Shown: positions 54,735-62,776 of the stretch, in pieces
Numbering within the stretch: position 1 is the stretch's first letter
How the letters are laid out: each line of letters begins with the position of its first letter
Source: Gammaproteobacteria bacterium
Lineage (GTDB): Bacteria; Pseudomonadota; Gammaproteobacteria; Steroidobacterales; GCA-2729495
NCBI GenBank assembly: GCA_028285245.1
Contig: JANQPY010000025.1
Location: 48,855-112,854 of the forward strand
Direction: 5' to 3'
Length of the DNA: 64,000 bases
Made by a program: the position numbers and the translations under genes
Notes under the pieces: generated by a model
What the model was told of the DNA's origin: nothing
The model's database searches: none
Seen by the model: the letters and a program-made list of their open reading frames with translations, nothing else

Positions 54735-55808
54735 TTATACCAGAATGCCGCCCTCGCCACGTTTCACGTGAAACACTTCGTCGGGGCTCAGCGACGCCAG
54801 AGCGGTGTCGGACAGCGCAGTGATAAAGACCTGGGCCGGCGCCTCATGAACGGCTTCAACAAGCTGGTGGAGGTGATGATCGTCAAGTTCCGCTGCGGGT
54901 TCGTCGACGAGCAATAGAGTGTTTCGGCCGGTGCAGGACTGCACATGGTCGTTCTGGGCCAGAACCAGCGCCGCCGCCAGAAGCTTCTGCTGGCCGCGGC
55001 TCAAGCGGTGTCTGGCTGCCTCCCCGTCCACCTGTATCACAATCTCCGCGCGATGCGGCCCGTGTTGCGTGGATCCGAGTGCGCGATCCCGGTCCAGACC
55101 CGCTGCCAGGGCCTCTGCCAGACTGGCGGTCGCCGACCAGCCGCTTTGATAGTCAACCTTAAGGTCCATTTGCAGGATCTTCTCGACTTTTGACGCCATG
55201 ATCGGCGTAATTTCTTCTATGTACTGGCGACGCAGCGTATCCACGACCATGCCGGATTCGTTCAGTTCATCGTCCCACGCAGCTACCGAATCCATTGCAT
55301 TGCTGTCGGTCATTTTCAGCGCAGCGTTCCGCTGACGCAGGGCCCTCCTGTAACGACGCCAGGCTGGAAGAAACTCATGTTTCACGTGAAACATCCCCCA
55401 GTCGACGAATTCACGCCGCTCCCCGGGTCCTCCCTGCACCAGATCGTGAACCTGCGGATCGATCAGCTGCACCGGCAGCGCCGCCGCCAGCTCGGCCACG
55501 GATACGTCTGCTTCGCCGTTGACCAGCCGGCGAATCCCTTGCCGCTGAATCTCCACCCCCAAGCGCTGAAGTTCTTCACCCGGGTTCAGCTCAGCAAAAA
55601 TAACGGCGCTGCTCTCATTCGTTGCGATGACCGAGGCGGCGCGAGGCGCGCGGAAACTGCGGCCGCGCCCGAGTAAATAAATGGCTTCGAGGAGTGAGGT
55701 CTTGCCCGAGCCATTGGCACCGGCAATCAGATTGATGCCTGGGCTGGGCAAGATTTCAGCCTGCTCCAGACAGCGGAGCTGGGTGACGCGCAGGCGACGC
55801 AGCGACAT
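54735..55808 (-). CDS. recF: DNA replication and repair protein RecF
   Basis: SMC-like ATPase that loads RecA at gaps, 357 residues. Walker A GANGSGKTSLLEAIYLLGRGRSFR, signature LSRGQQKLLAAALVLAQ, Walker B LLLVDEPAAELD. Two FHVK segments (GMFHVKHEF in the middle, EVFHVKRGEGG at the end) are coded by TTTCACGTGAAA palindromes that match parS. Lies between dnaN and gyrB as usual. Confidence 0.96.
   Translation of the reverse strand: MSLRRLRVTQLRCLEQAEILPSPGINLIAGANGSGKTSLLEAIYLLGRGRSFRAPRAASVIATNESSAVIFAELNPGEELQRLGVEIQRQGIRRLVNGEADVSVAELAAALPVQLIDPQVHDLVQGGPGERREFVDWGMFHVKHEFLPAWRRYRRALRQRNAALKMTDSNAMDSVAAWDDELNESGMVVDTLRRQYIEEITPIMASKVEKILQMDLKVDYQSGWSATASLAEALAAGLDRDRALGSTQHGPHRAEIVIQVDGEAARHRLSRGQQKLLAAALVLAQNDHVQSCTGRNTLLLVDEPAAELDDHHLHQLVEAVHEAPAQVFITALSDTALASLSPDEVFHVKRGEGGILV
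54760..54775. promoter_or_regulatory. parS-like ParB binding site (15/16 match) in recF
   Basis: CGTTTCACGTGAAACA differs by one base from the parS consensus TGTTTCACGTGAAACA and contains a perfect 14-bp palindrome GTTTCACGTGAAAC. It lies inside the last codons of recF, about 2.4 kb from the predicted origin. ParB spreads from such sites to position the origin region. Confidence 0.8.
55378..55393. promoter_or_regulatory. parS site (exact match) in recF
   Basis: TGTTTCACGTGAAACA is a perfect 16-bp palindrome identical to a common parS sequence. It lies within the recF coding region, 618 bp from the other site and about 1.7 kb from the predicted origin. The parAB genes themselves are not in the window. 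Confidence 0.9.
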
Positions 55809-55852
55809 CAGCAGCGCGCCTTGCCTTTAGGGATGGCCTGCGATGCGCAGTG

Positions 55853-56953
55853 CTACAGCCGCATGGGCATGACGACGTAGCGCGTGTGGTCGACGCCGGG
55901 CGCGTGGATCAGGCAACTGCTATTGGCATCAATGAAACCGATTTCTACGTCATCTCCGGTAACCGCGCCCAGGGCATCCAGTAAGTAATTGACATTAAAG
56001 CCAATTTCTATATCTCCACCGGCATACTCTACCTCGATTTCATCCTGGGCCTCTTCCTGATCGGGATTGTTGGCCTGGATCTTCAGCTTGTCTGCCAGCA
56101 GCTCCAGCCGGACACCCCGATACTTTTCATTCGAAAGGATCGCCGCGCGCTGCAGGGCATGCCGCAGATTCTCCCGCTCGGCCTTCAGCACGTTGCCGTC
56201 GGGCTTAGGTATCACGCGGTCATAGTCAGGAAACCGACCGTCGATCAGTTTTGACGTGAAGCGGATTGCGCCCAGGGTGGCGCGAATGTGCTTTGCGCCA
56301 ATGGCCAGGCTAATGGCCTCATCACTGCCCAACAGGCGCTGCAGCTCCAACACACCCTTGCGGGGCACGATGACCTGGCGCTGCTCGTCATCACCCGAGC
56401 CCAGTCCAATCTCTGACAGCGCCAGCCGATGACCGTCGGTAGCCACCGCTCTAAGCCGGCCCTCACCAACTTCCAGCAGCAATCCATTCAGGTAATAGCG
56501 CACATCCTGCTGTGCCATCGCAAAGTGCGTGTGCTCCAAGAGCCCGGCGACATCGTCCTGGCCCAACTCCAGCGCTGGCCCGGCCTCAATATCATCAATC
56601 ACCGGGAAGTCAGCCGCCGGCAAAGTCGACAGCACGAATCGGCTGCGGCCCGAACTCACGGTCAGCCGATCACCATCGAGCTGGAGTTTCACCTTGGCAT
56701 CGGCCGGCAATGCCCGGCAAATGTCCAAAAGTTTTCTGCCCGGCACGGTGATTTCGCCGGCGTCGGCCGGCGCATCGAGATCTACTGCCGCGACTAACTC
56801 GACTTCAAGGTCCGTCGCCGTAACGGACAACGCGTCACCTTTCGCAATCAGCAAAACATTCGCGAGTATCGGCATGGTTTGGCGCCGTTCCACGACACCG
56901 ATAACCGACTGCAAAGGCTTCAGTAACGCTTCACGGGAGATGCTTAACTTCAT
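55853..56953 (-). CDS. dnaN: DNA polymerase III sliding clamp (beta subunit)
   Basis: Ring-shaped processivity clamp, 366 residues from the ATG at 56953: MKLSISREALLKPLQSVIGVVERRQTMPILANVLL, then three similar domains and the conserved C-terminus DDVEIGFIDANSSCLIHAPGVDHTRYVVMPMRL. GGTGA lies upstream of the chosen ATG; the frame extends six codons further. Confidence 0.97.
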   Translation of the reverse strand: MKLSISREALLKPLQSVIGVVERRQTMPILANVLLIAKGDALSVTATDLEVELVAAVDLDAPADAGEITVPGRKLLDICRALPADAKVKLQLDGDRLTVSSGRSRFVLSTLPAADFPVIDDIEAGPALELGQDDVAGLLEHTHFAMAQQDVRYYLNGLLLEVGEGRLRAVATDGHRLALSEIGLGSGDDEQRQVIVPRKGVLELQRLLGSDEAISLAIGAKHIRATLGAIRFTSKLIDGRFPDYDRVIPKPDGNVLKAERENLRHALQRAAILSNEKYRGVRLELLADKLKIQANNPDQEEAQDEIEVEYAGGDIEIGFNVNYLLDALGAVTGDDVEIGFIDANSSCLIHAPGVDHTRYVVMPMRL

Positions 56954-57192
56954 GTCATTCACCAAGACCAATAATGATTTAGATTTTTATCTTTTAATTT
57001 ATTGTTATTACTAAGCAGCTATTCAGCTGGGTATAAAGAGAAATTATCTATATATTTCAATATCTTAAACTAATCTGCGCTGTGCCAGGAGTGTTGAGTT
57101 ACCGCGTAAAGCCAGTGCATAACCTGTGCGGCGAATTACCACCGATAACTATCCACAACTTACTCAGCAACAATTGACAGAGTTCACTTGCC
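56954..57192. other. Probable replication origin (oriC) in the dnaA-dnaN gap
   Basis: The gap has a markedly AT-rich stretch (about 56965-57080, with runs such as TTTTTATCTTTTAATTTATTG and ATTATCTATATATTTC) that would serve as the unwinding element, next to near-consensus DnaA boxes: TTATGCACT (minus, 57114-57122), CTATCCACA (plus, 57149-57157) and TTATCCACT (minus, 57196-57204, at the dnaA end). Gene direction flips around this block. The dnaA-rpmH gap also has one perfect box and may contribute. Confidence 0.65.
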
Positions 57193-58512
57193 TCAAGTGG
57201 ATAACACCCGCAACAGATTCTGATAGTCCTCATTCACGCGCTGCTCGGTATCCCGCAACAGGCGCACGCGACGGCATGCATGCAATACCGTGGTGTGATC
57301 TCTGCCACCAAACGCATCGCCAATTTCCGGCAGGCTGTGGCTGGTCAATTCCTTAGACAAAGACATTGCTACCTGGCGCGGCCGGGTTATCGATCGGCTG
57401 CGCCGTTTGGATAATAAGTCTGCGACACGAATCTTGTAATACTCCGCCACAGTCTTCTGAATGTTAACGATGGTGACTAACTTGTCCTGCAAGGCCAGCA
57501 GATCGCGCAACGCCTCGCGCGCGAAATCCAGTGTGATCGGCTTACCCGTGAAGCTCGCCGTCGCTACAATCCGGCGCAGCGCGCCCTCCAGCTCCCGAAC
57601 ATTGGAACGGATGCGCTGGGCAACGAAGAAAGCGACCTCCTCCGGCAGCTCGACGTTCTCGTCGCAGGCCTTGCTGATCAGGATGGCAACGCTGGTCTCC
57701 AGTTCCGGCGGTTCCACGGCCACCGTCAGACCCCAGCCCATCCGCGACTTCAGCCGCTCCTCCAGGCCATCGACCTCCTTCGGATAACGGTCGCAGGTCA
57801 GGACAATCTGGCGCTGACCCTCCAGCAGGGCGTTGAACGTATGGAAGAATTCTTCCTGGGAGCGTTCCTTCCGGGCAAAAAACTGAATGTCGTCAATGAG
57901 TAAGGCATCGAGCGACCGGTAGACCCGCTTAAACTCGTTGATGGTGTTGTGTTGCAGCGCCTTGACCATATCGCCCACAAACTGTTCGGAGTGCACGTAA
58001 GCCACTTTGGCATCGGGCCGCTGCTCCTGAATGGCGTTGCCGATGCTCTGCATCAAGTGTGTCTTGCCCAGCCCCACGCCCCCGTAGATGAACAGGGGGT
58101 TGTAGGCATCGCCAGGGTTCTGGGCTACTTGAGAGGCCGCCGCACGGGCCAGCTGATTGCTCTTGCCCTCGACGAAACGGTCGAAGGTGTACTCGTGGTT
58201 AAGCCGTCCGCCAGAAAACGCTTCCGGCGCGGGATGTGCCAGCGGCGCCGCTGGCTCGAGCTTCTCGGCCACGGCCAGGCTGCCGACCTCAATGCTTACC
58301 TGGAGGGGATCCGGCTGGCCTCCGGCTACTTCGCGGATGCGCTGGATACAGTGGGTGCCGACCCAGTTGACCACAAACTGGTTGGGCGCGAGGAGCCTCA
58401 ATTTGCCGCTTTCCTCTACGGCTTGAAGCGGTCTAATCCAGGTGTTGAACTGCTGTTCAGGTAAATCGGAGCGTAGCTGACGAACGCAGCGATTCCATAC
58501 GGAGGCCTGCAC
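57193..58512 (-). CDS. dnaA: Chromosomal replication initiator DnaA
   Basis: AAA+ initiator, 439 residues. N-terminal domain [28 protein letters not shown], linker, Walker [17 protein letters not shown], Walker [17 protein letters not shown], sensor region [26 protein letters not shown], and DNA-binding [49 protein letters not shown] start at 58512 with GGGA 7 bases upstream. Confidence 0.98.
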   Translation of the reverse strand: MQASVWNRCVRQLRSDLPEQQFNTWIRPLQAVEESGKLRLLAPNQFVVNWVGTHCIQRIREVAGGQPDPLQVSIEVGSLAVAEKLEPAAPLAHPAPEAFSGGRLNHEYTFDRFVEGKSNQLARAAASQVAQNPGDAYNPLFIYGGVGLGKTHLMQSIGNAIQEQRPDAKVAYVHSEQFVGDMVKALQHNTINEFKRVYRSLDALLIDDIQFFARKERSQEEFFHTFNALLEGQRQIVLTCDRYPKEVDGLEERLKSRMGWGLTVAVEPPELETSVAILISKACDENVELPEEVAFFVAQRIRSNVRELEGALRRIVATASFTGKPITLDFAREALRDLLALQDKLVTIVNIQKTVAEYYKIRVADLLSKRRSRSITRPRQVAMSLSKELTSHSLPEIGDAFGGRDHTTVLHACRRVRLLRDTEQRVNEDYQNLLRVLST

Positions 58513-58576
58513 AGCAAATTCCCGGTGAAGTGTTGTTATTAGAAGAAGGCTTTCAGTCTATACCCGGTCGGGAAAG

Positions 58577-58585
58577 TTATCCACA
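58577..58585 (+). promoter_or_regulatory. DnaA box
   Basis: TTATCCACA, an exact DnaA box, 65 bases upstream of the dnaA start and just before the rpmH promoter. It may give autoregulation of dnaA or act as part of the origin region. Confidence 0.8.
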
Positions 58586-58598
58586 ACGCCACACGGTA

Positions 58599-58627
58599 TT
58601 GACACGGTGAACAGCGCTGCGTAATCT
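58599..58627 (+). promoter_or_regulatory. Sigma-70 promoter of rpmH-rnpA
   Basis: TTGACA (58599-58604), 17-base spacer, TAATCT (58622-58627): a perfect -35 and good -10 at ideal spacing, about 50 bases before the rpmH ATG. Confidence 0.8.
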
Positions 58628-58677
58628 TCCGCCCTCTTTTGCCCCCATCCCTTTGTTTTAACGTAGATTTCTGGATC

Positions 58678-58812
58678 ATGAAACGCACCTATCAACCGAG
58701 TCGCGTAAAGCGAAAAAGAACCCACGGCTTCCGTGCACGCATGGCGACGAAAGGTGGGCGGCTGGTCCTTAAACGTCGTCGCGCAAAGGGCCGCGCGCGG
58801 CTGGCAGTTTAG
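58678..58812 (+). CDS. rpmH: 50S ribosomal protein L34
   Basis: 44-residue, highly basic ribosomal protein: it begins [18 protein letters not shown] and continues with [20 protein letters not shown], the full L34 signature. ATG at 58678, stop at 58810-58812. It is followed 61 nt later by rnpA, the universal order. Confidence 0.98.
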   Translation: MKRTYQPSRVKRKRTHGFRARMATKGGRLVLKRRRAKGRARLAV

Positions 58813-58873
58813 GCAGCCGGAAAGCATCGCGCCGGCCGTAAACCGATAAGAACGGCAGCCGCTGCCGAACCTC

Positions 58874-59245
58874 ATGTCGGCCGCGGCTGAACAACGCACT
58901 GGCAGATTTTCAAGAACACACCGGCTGCTTAACCCGGCGGAGTTTCAACGGGTTTTTGATCGGCCAGTTCGTTCCAGTGACAGGTTCTTCACGCTGCTTT
59001 TTGCCAGCAACCAGGTTGACCATGCCAGGCTGGGCCTCGCCATCGCGAAACGCCGCGTGCGTCGGGCTGTTGGCCGCAACCGCATAAAGCGGATCGTTAG
59101 AGAAAGCTTTCGGCGCTCCCGGCCCACACTGCCTGCCGTCGATATCGTGGTGTTAAGCAGGTCTGCTGCGGCGCAGGCCAGCCGAGCGGAACTTGCCGTC
59201 AGCCTGCAACATCACTGGCAGACAATTCGGCGACGCGCTTGCTGA
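58874..59245 (+). CDS. rnpA: Ribonuclease P protein component
   Basis: Protein cofactor of RNase P for 5' tRNA maturation, 123 residues. RTHRLLNPAEFQRVFDRPVRSSDRFFTLLF, RLGLAIAKRRVRRAVGRNRIKRIVRESFR (the RNR signature), then DIVVLSRSAA. The usual yidD gene between rnpA and yidC is missing; yidC begins 18 nt later. Confidence 0.95.
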   Translation: MSAAAEQRTGRFSRTHRLLNPAEFQRVFDRPVRSSDRFFTLLFASNQVDHARLGLAIAKRRVRRAVGRNRIKRIVRESFRRSRPTLPAVDIVVLSRSAAAQASRAELAVSLQHHWQTIRRRAC

Positions 59246-59263
59246 TCGGACTAGAGGAGTTGG

Positions 59264-60910
59264 ATGGATAACGTACGCGTGTTTCTCTGGGTAGGCCTGG
59301 GCCTGCTGCTGTGGATAGCTGCGCAAACCTGGGAAGCCGACTACGGCACGCGGGTGCCGGTGCAACCAGTGGCGACCGACGATGCACCCGCCGCGCCAGA
59401 CGACACGCTACCTGAGTTGCCAGTTGGCATCGCGATGGAAGAGCCCGGCGACTTGCCTGGTGATGAGGTGCTGGCAGCGCCACCCGTCGAGCTCATCAGT
59501 GTCGTGACGGACGTCCTCGATCTGCGCATTGATCCGGTCGGCGGGAAAATTGTGGCCGCCACGCTGCTCAACTATCCGGTCCGCAAGGATGACCCGGACA
59601 ATCTGGTGCAGCTGATGCGCACTGATCCCGCTTATCTCTACACACTGGAAAGCGGCGTGCGGGCTGCCGACGAGCGGCCGGAGGCTGGTCCGAAAACGCC
59701 GTTCACGAGCGTTTCGACTGAATTCAAGCTCACGCCTGGCAATGATGTTCTCGAGGTGCCGTTGAGCTGGGCCGGCGATGACGGAATCGGCGTCCAGAAG
59801 ATATTTCGCTTTGAACGCGGTAGCTACGCCATCGGGCTGGAGCAGCGCGTGACGAATGCCAGTGCCACGCCCTATCGTGCCGCACCGTACCAGCAGATTC
59901 GTCGGCGCCACCGGCCACCGGAACGTTCGATGTTCGACGTGGACTCCTATTCGTTCAACGGCCCGGTGGTATACGACGGCGACAAATACGACAAGCTGGA
60001 CGTCGGCGATCTGCGCGACGAACCTCTGGTGCAGACGGTGGCCGGCGGCTGGATCGCCTCAATCGAGCATCATTTTCTTACTGCGGCGATTCCCTCTCCG
60101 GAGTTCGAGGCGCGCTACCAGGTAAGTTCTGACGGCGATACCTACATCGCGAGCAGTATTGCGACGCCTCTGACCACTATCGAGCCAAACAGCACCCAGA
60201 GCTTCAATCTACAGTTCTTTGTCGGACCAAAACTGCAGGAACAGCTCGAAGCCACGGCGGATGGTCTGGCGCTGACCGTTGACTACGGCATGTTGACGAT
60301 TCTTGCGCAGCCGCTGTTCTGGATTCTCAAGCAAGTGCAGTCCGTCGTCGTTAACTGGGGTCTGACCATTATTCTGGTCACGCTGTTGATCAAGCTGGTG
60401 TTCTACAAACTGACGGAAACGGCCGGCCGGTCGATGGCGCAGATGCGCAAATTGCAGCCCAGGCTCAAGGCGCTGCAGGAGCGGTACAAAGACGACCGCG
60501 AAGCCCTGAGCCGCGCGATGATGGATTTATACAAGACGGAGAAGATCAACCCGCTGGCCGGTTGCCTGCCGATGCTGATCCAGATCCCGTTCTTTATTGC
60601 CTTCTATTGGGTGTTGCTGGAAAGCGTGGAAATGCGCCAGGCACCCTTTGCACTTTGGATAACGGATCTGTCCACGCGTGATCCGTTCTTCATTCTGCCG
60701 CTCTTGATGGGTGCGGCGATGTGGTTTCAGCAGAAGCTCAATCCGGCGCCACCGGATCCGGTGCAGGCAAAAGTGATGCAGTTCTTACCGGTTATCTTTA
60801 CCGGCATGTTCGCGTTCTTCCCATCGGGTCTGGTGCTGTACTGGCTGACCAACTCGGTGCTGTCCATCGCGCAGCAGTGGCGCATCAATAAGGTCGTCGG
60901 CGCGGACTGA
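59264..60910 (+). CDS. yidC: Membrane protein insertase YidC
   Basis: Inner-membrane insertase, 548 residues. N-terminal helix (VFLWVGLGLLLWIAAQTWEADYG), a large periplasmic beta domain, then the conserved core: NWGLTIILVTLLIKLVFYKLTETAGRSMAQMRKLQPRLKALQERYKDDREAL, EKINPLAGCLPMLIQIPFFIAFYWVL, and FFPSGLVLYWLTNSVLSIAQQWRI. GGAG precedes the ATG. Confidence 0.97.
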   Translation: MDNVRVFLWVGLGLLLWIAAQTWEADYGTRVPVQPVATDDAPAAPDDTLPELPVGIAMEEPGDLPGDEVLAAPPVELISVVTDVLDLRIDPVGGKIVAATLLNYPVRKDDPDNLVQLMRTDPAYLYTLESGVRAADERPEAGPKTPFTSVSTEFKLTPGNDVLEVPLSWAGDDGIGVQKIFRFERGSYAIGLEQRVTNASATPYRAAPYQQIRRRHRPPERSMFDVDSYSFNGPVVYDGDKYDKLDVGDLRDEPLVQTVAGGWIASIEHHFLTAAIPSPEFEARYQVSSDGDTYIASSIATPLTTIEPNSTQSFNLQFFVGPKLQEQLEATADGLALTVDYGMLTILAQPLFWILKQVQSVVVNWGLTIILVTLLIKLVFYKLTETAGRSMAQMRKLQPRLKALQERYKDDREALSRAMMDLYKTEKINPLAGCLPMLIQIPFFIAFYWVLLESVEMRQAPFALWITDLSTRDPFFILPLLMGAAMWFQQKLNPAPPDPVQAKVMQFLPVIFTGMFAFFPSGLVLYWLTNSVLSIAQQWRINKVVGAD

Positions 60911-60945
60911 TCCTGAAGTTCGTTCGATTCGCCACGCCGCACCGG

Positions 60946-61056
60946 TTGACCCGCGCGCTTAAGCTTCGCGCGACCTCCATGTCGCGCTCCGCATCGGCGG
61001 CTCATCGCTAAACGCCGTCCATGGCTCGCTCTTCGCCGACGACGCTTGCGGGTCAA
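60946..61056. repeat. Possible small inverted-repeat element (MITE-like)
   Basis: TTGACCCGC (60946-60954) and GCGGGTCAA (61048-61056) are perfect 9-bp terminal inverted repeats around a 93-base interior; allowing one mismatch the match extends to 12 of 13 (CCGnTTGACCCGC). The region lies in the yidC-mnmE gap next to a REP-like copy. No transposase. It may be a small non-autonomous element or chance. Confidence 0.4.
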
Positions 61057-61087
61057 TCGGCCCGCCGCGGCCAAATAGTCTTCGCGC

Positions 61088-61129
61088 ACAGTTTACTTGC
61101 CTGCCAAGAGAGATCAGTAAACTGTCCCC
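61088..61129. repeat. Degenerate copy of the REP-like repeat before mnmE
   Basis: ACAGTTTACT (61088-61097) and AGTAAACTGT (61116-61125, followed by CCCC) form a 10-bp stem; sequence and ends match the perfect hairpin at 43025-43070. The left GGGG and part of the inner arms are altered. Its last base is adjacent to the mnmE GTG, so the repeat occupies the position of the ribosome binding site. Confidence 0.75.
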
Positions 61130-62476
61130 GTGAAGCATGATGAAACCATCGCCGCGCGCGCGACGGCTCCAGGACGCGGCGGCATCACAATCATTCGAAT
61201 CTCCGGCCCAGCCGTGCGCCATCTGTGCACTCGATTGCTTGGGCAGACACCTTCACCACGCATGGCGACGCTGTGCGACTTCCGGGATCAGTCTGGCGAA
61301 GCGCTCGATGAGGGCATTGCGCTGTTCTTTCCGGGGCCCGCTTCGTATACCGGTGAGGATGTCCTGGAGCTGCACTGCCACGGTGGTCAGATAGTTGGTG
61401 AGCTCGTCCTGGAAGCCGTGCTAAAGCACGGCGCGAGGCTGGCTGAACCGGGCGAGTTCTCTCGCCGCGCGTTTCTCAACGACAAGCTCGATCTCAGCCA
61501 GGCCGAGGCCGTGGCCGATCTGATTGACAGCCAGACACGCCAGGCGGCGGTTGCTGCCCAGCGTTCGCTCCAGGGGGAGTTTTCCAGCCGGGTGCTGTCG
61601 CTCAACACCGCTCTGACCGAATTGCGCGCATTCGTGGAAGCCGCCATGGACTTCCCGGAAGAAGAGATCGACTTCCTGAGCGACGCGGCGCTAATGCAGC
61701 AGCTGCAGTCTCTTGAGGAAAGCTTCACCGCGCTCGAGCGCGCAGTGCATCAGGGTGTGCTGCTGCGCGATGGCGCCCAGATCGTCATCGCCGGTTTGCC
61801 AAACGCCGGCAAGTCCAGTCTGTTGAATGCGCTCGCTGGTGAAGACCTGGCCATCGTGACGTCAACGCCTGGCACCACACGTGACTTGGTGCGAGCCGAG
61901 CTGTCGCTCGACGGCTTGCCCGTTCGCATCGTTGATACCGCCGGTCTGCGGGATAACGCGGAGGAGATAGAAGCCGAGGGCATGCGCCGCGCGCGGGAAC
62001 AGCTTGCGTTGGCCGATCATGCATTGCTCGTCGTTGACGGCAGCGATGCGCCGGAGACGGCCGCTACTCAACTGGTTAAGGAGCTGCCCCCGCAGCTCGC
62101 CTACACCGTGGCGTGCAATAAACAGGATGTAACCGGCTTACCCGCAGGCTCCATGACCGGACAAGCTAAGTGGGTCAGCATTTCTGCGCACACGGGCGCC
62201 GGGCTGGACGCCCTGCGAGAGCGGTTGACCAAACAACTCGGCTTCGAGTCACCCGGCGAGGGCAGCATCATTGCCCGCCAGCGCCATCTCGATGCCCTGC
62301 GCTGCGCCCGCGAGCACTTCGAGGCCGGCAGAAATCAGCTGCAGCAACATCGAGCCGGCGAACTGTTGGCTGAAGAACTGCTGCAGGCGCAGAACAGCCT
62401 TGCCGAAATTACCGGCGAATTCGGCAGCGACGATCTGCTCGGGGAAATCTTTTCGCGCTTTTGTATTGGCAAATAA
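61130..62476 (+). CDS. mnmE: tRNA modification GTPase MnmE
   Basis: GTPase that, with MnmG, makes the 5-carboxymethylaminomethyl group on wobble uridine. The 448-residue protein has the folate-binding N-domain (DETIAARATAPGRGGITIIRISGPA; FPGPASYTGEDVLELHCHGG), G1 AGLPNAGKSSLLNAL, G2/G3 TPGTTRDLV and VDTAGLRD, G4 CNKQD, and the catalytic C-terminal CIGK. The only possible start is a GTG right after the REP-like repeat; no clear Shine-Dalgarno. mnmG does not follow, unlike most genomes. Confidence 0.96.
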   Translation: MKHDETIAARATAPGRGGITIIRISGPAVRHLCTRLLGQTPSPRMATLCDFRDQSGEALDEGIALFFPGPASYTGEDVLELHCHGGQIVGELVLEAVLKHGARLAEPGEFSRRAFLNDKLDLSQAEAVADLIDSQTRQAAVAAQRSLQGEFSSRVLSLNTALTELRAFVEAAMDFPEEEIDFLSDAALMQQLQSLEESFTALERAVHQGVLLRDGAQIVIAGLPNAGKSSLLNALAGEDLAIVTSTPGTTRDLVRAELSLDGLPVRIVDTAGLRDNAEEIEAEGMRRAREQLALADHALLVVDGSDAPETAATQLVKELPPQLAYTVACNKQDVTGLPAGSMTGQAKWVSISAHTGAGLDALRERLTKQLGFESPGEGSIIARQRHLDALRCAREHFEAGRNQLQQHRAGELLAEELLQAQNSLAEITGEFGSDDLLGEIFSRFCIGK

Positions 62477-62776
62477 GCGAGGGTGGATCGGCAGAGGTTT
62501 GGGCGCCGGTCCTCTATGCTCAAAGCTCCTCCGACGGATTGGTTGGCGGCAAGTTCTATCAGGTAAACGCTTAGCACGGGCTGATGGTTTTGTGAGGCGA
62601 ACGGGATTTGTCCCTGGGCTTTACATATTGCCTCCAAGAGATTCTGTCCTGACTGAATCCATTTACATAATCTCGGCGGAGCCTGGACTGGACTACTCGC
62701 TGATGTTTCGATTGATGCAGCGTTGCCCCTAGTAGTCGGGCAGGTGTAGCTTTTGGTTCTGAAGGGGAGAGTCTTG
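62477..62776 (+). other. Gene-free 300-base region between mnmE and the VPxP-tail gene
   Basis: No credible ORF, RNA gene or clear terminator. It contains CTTTACATATT (62619-62629), found again at 63866-63876 downstream of the next gene. GGGGAG just before the end is the ribosome binding site of the next gene. Confidence 0.45.
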
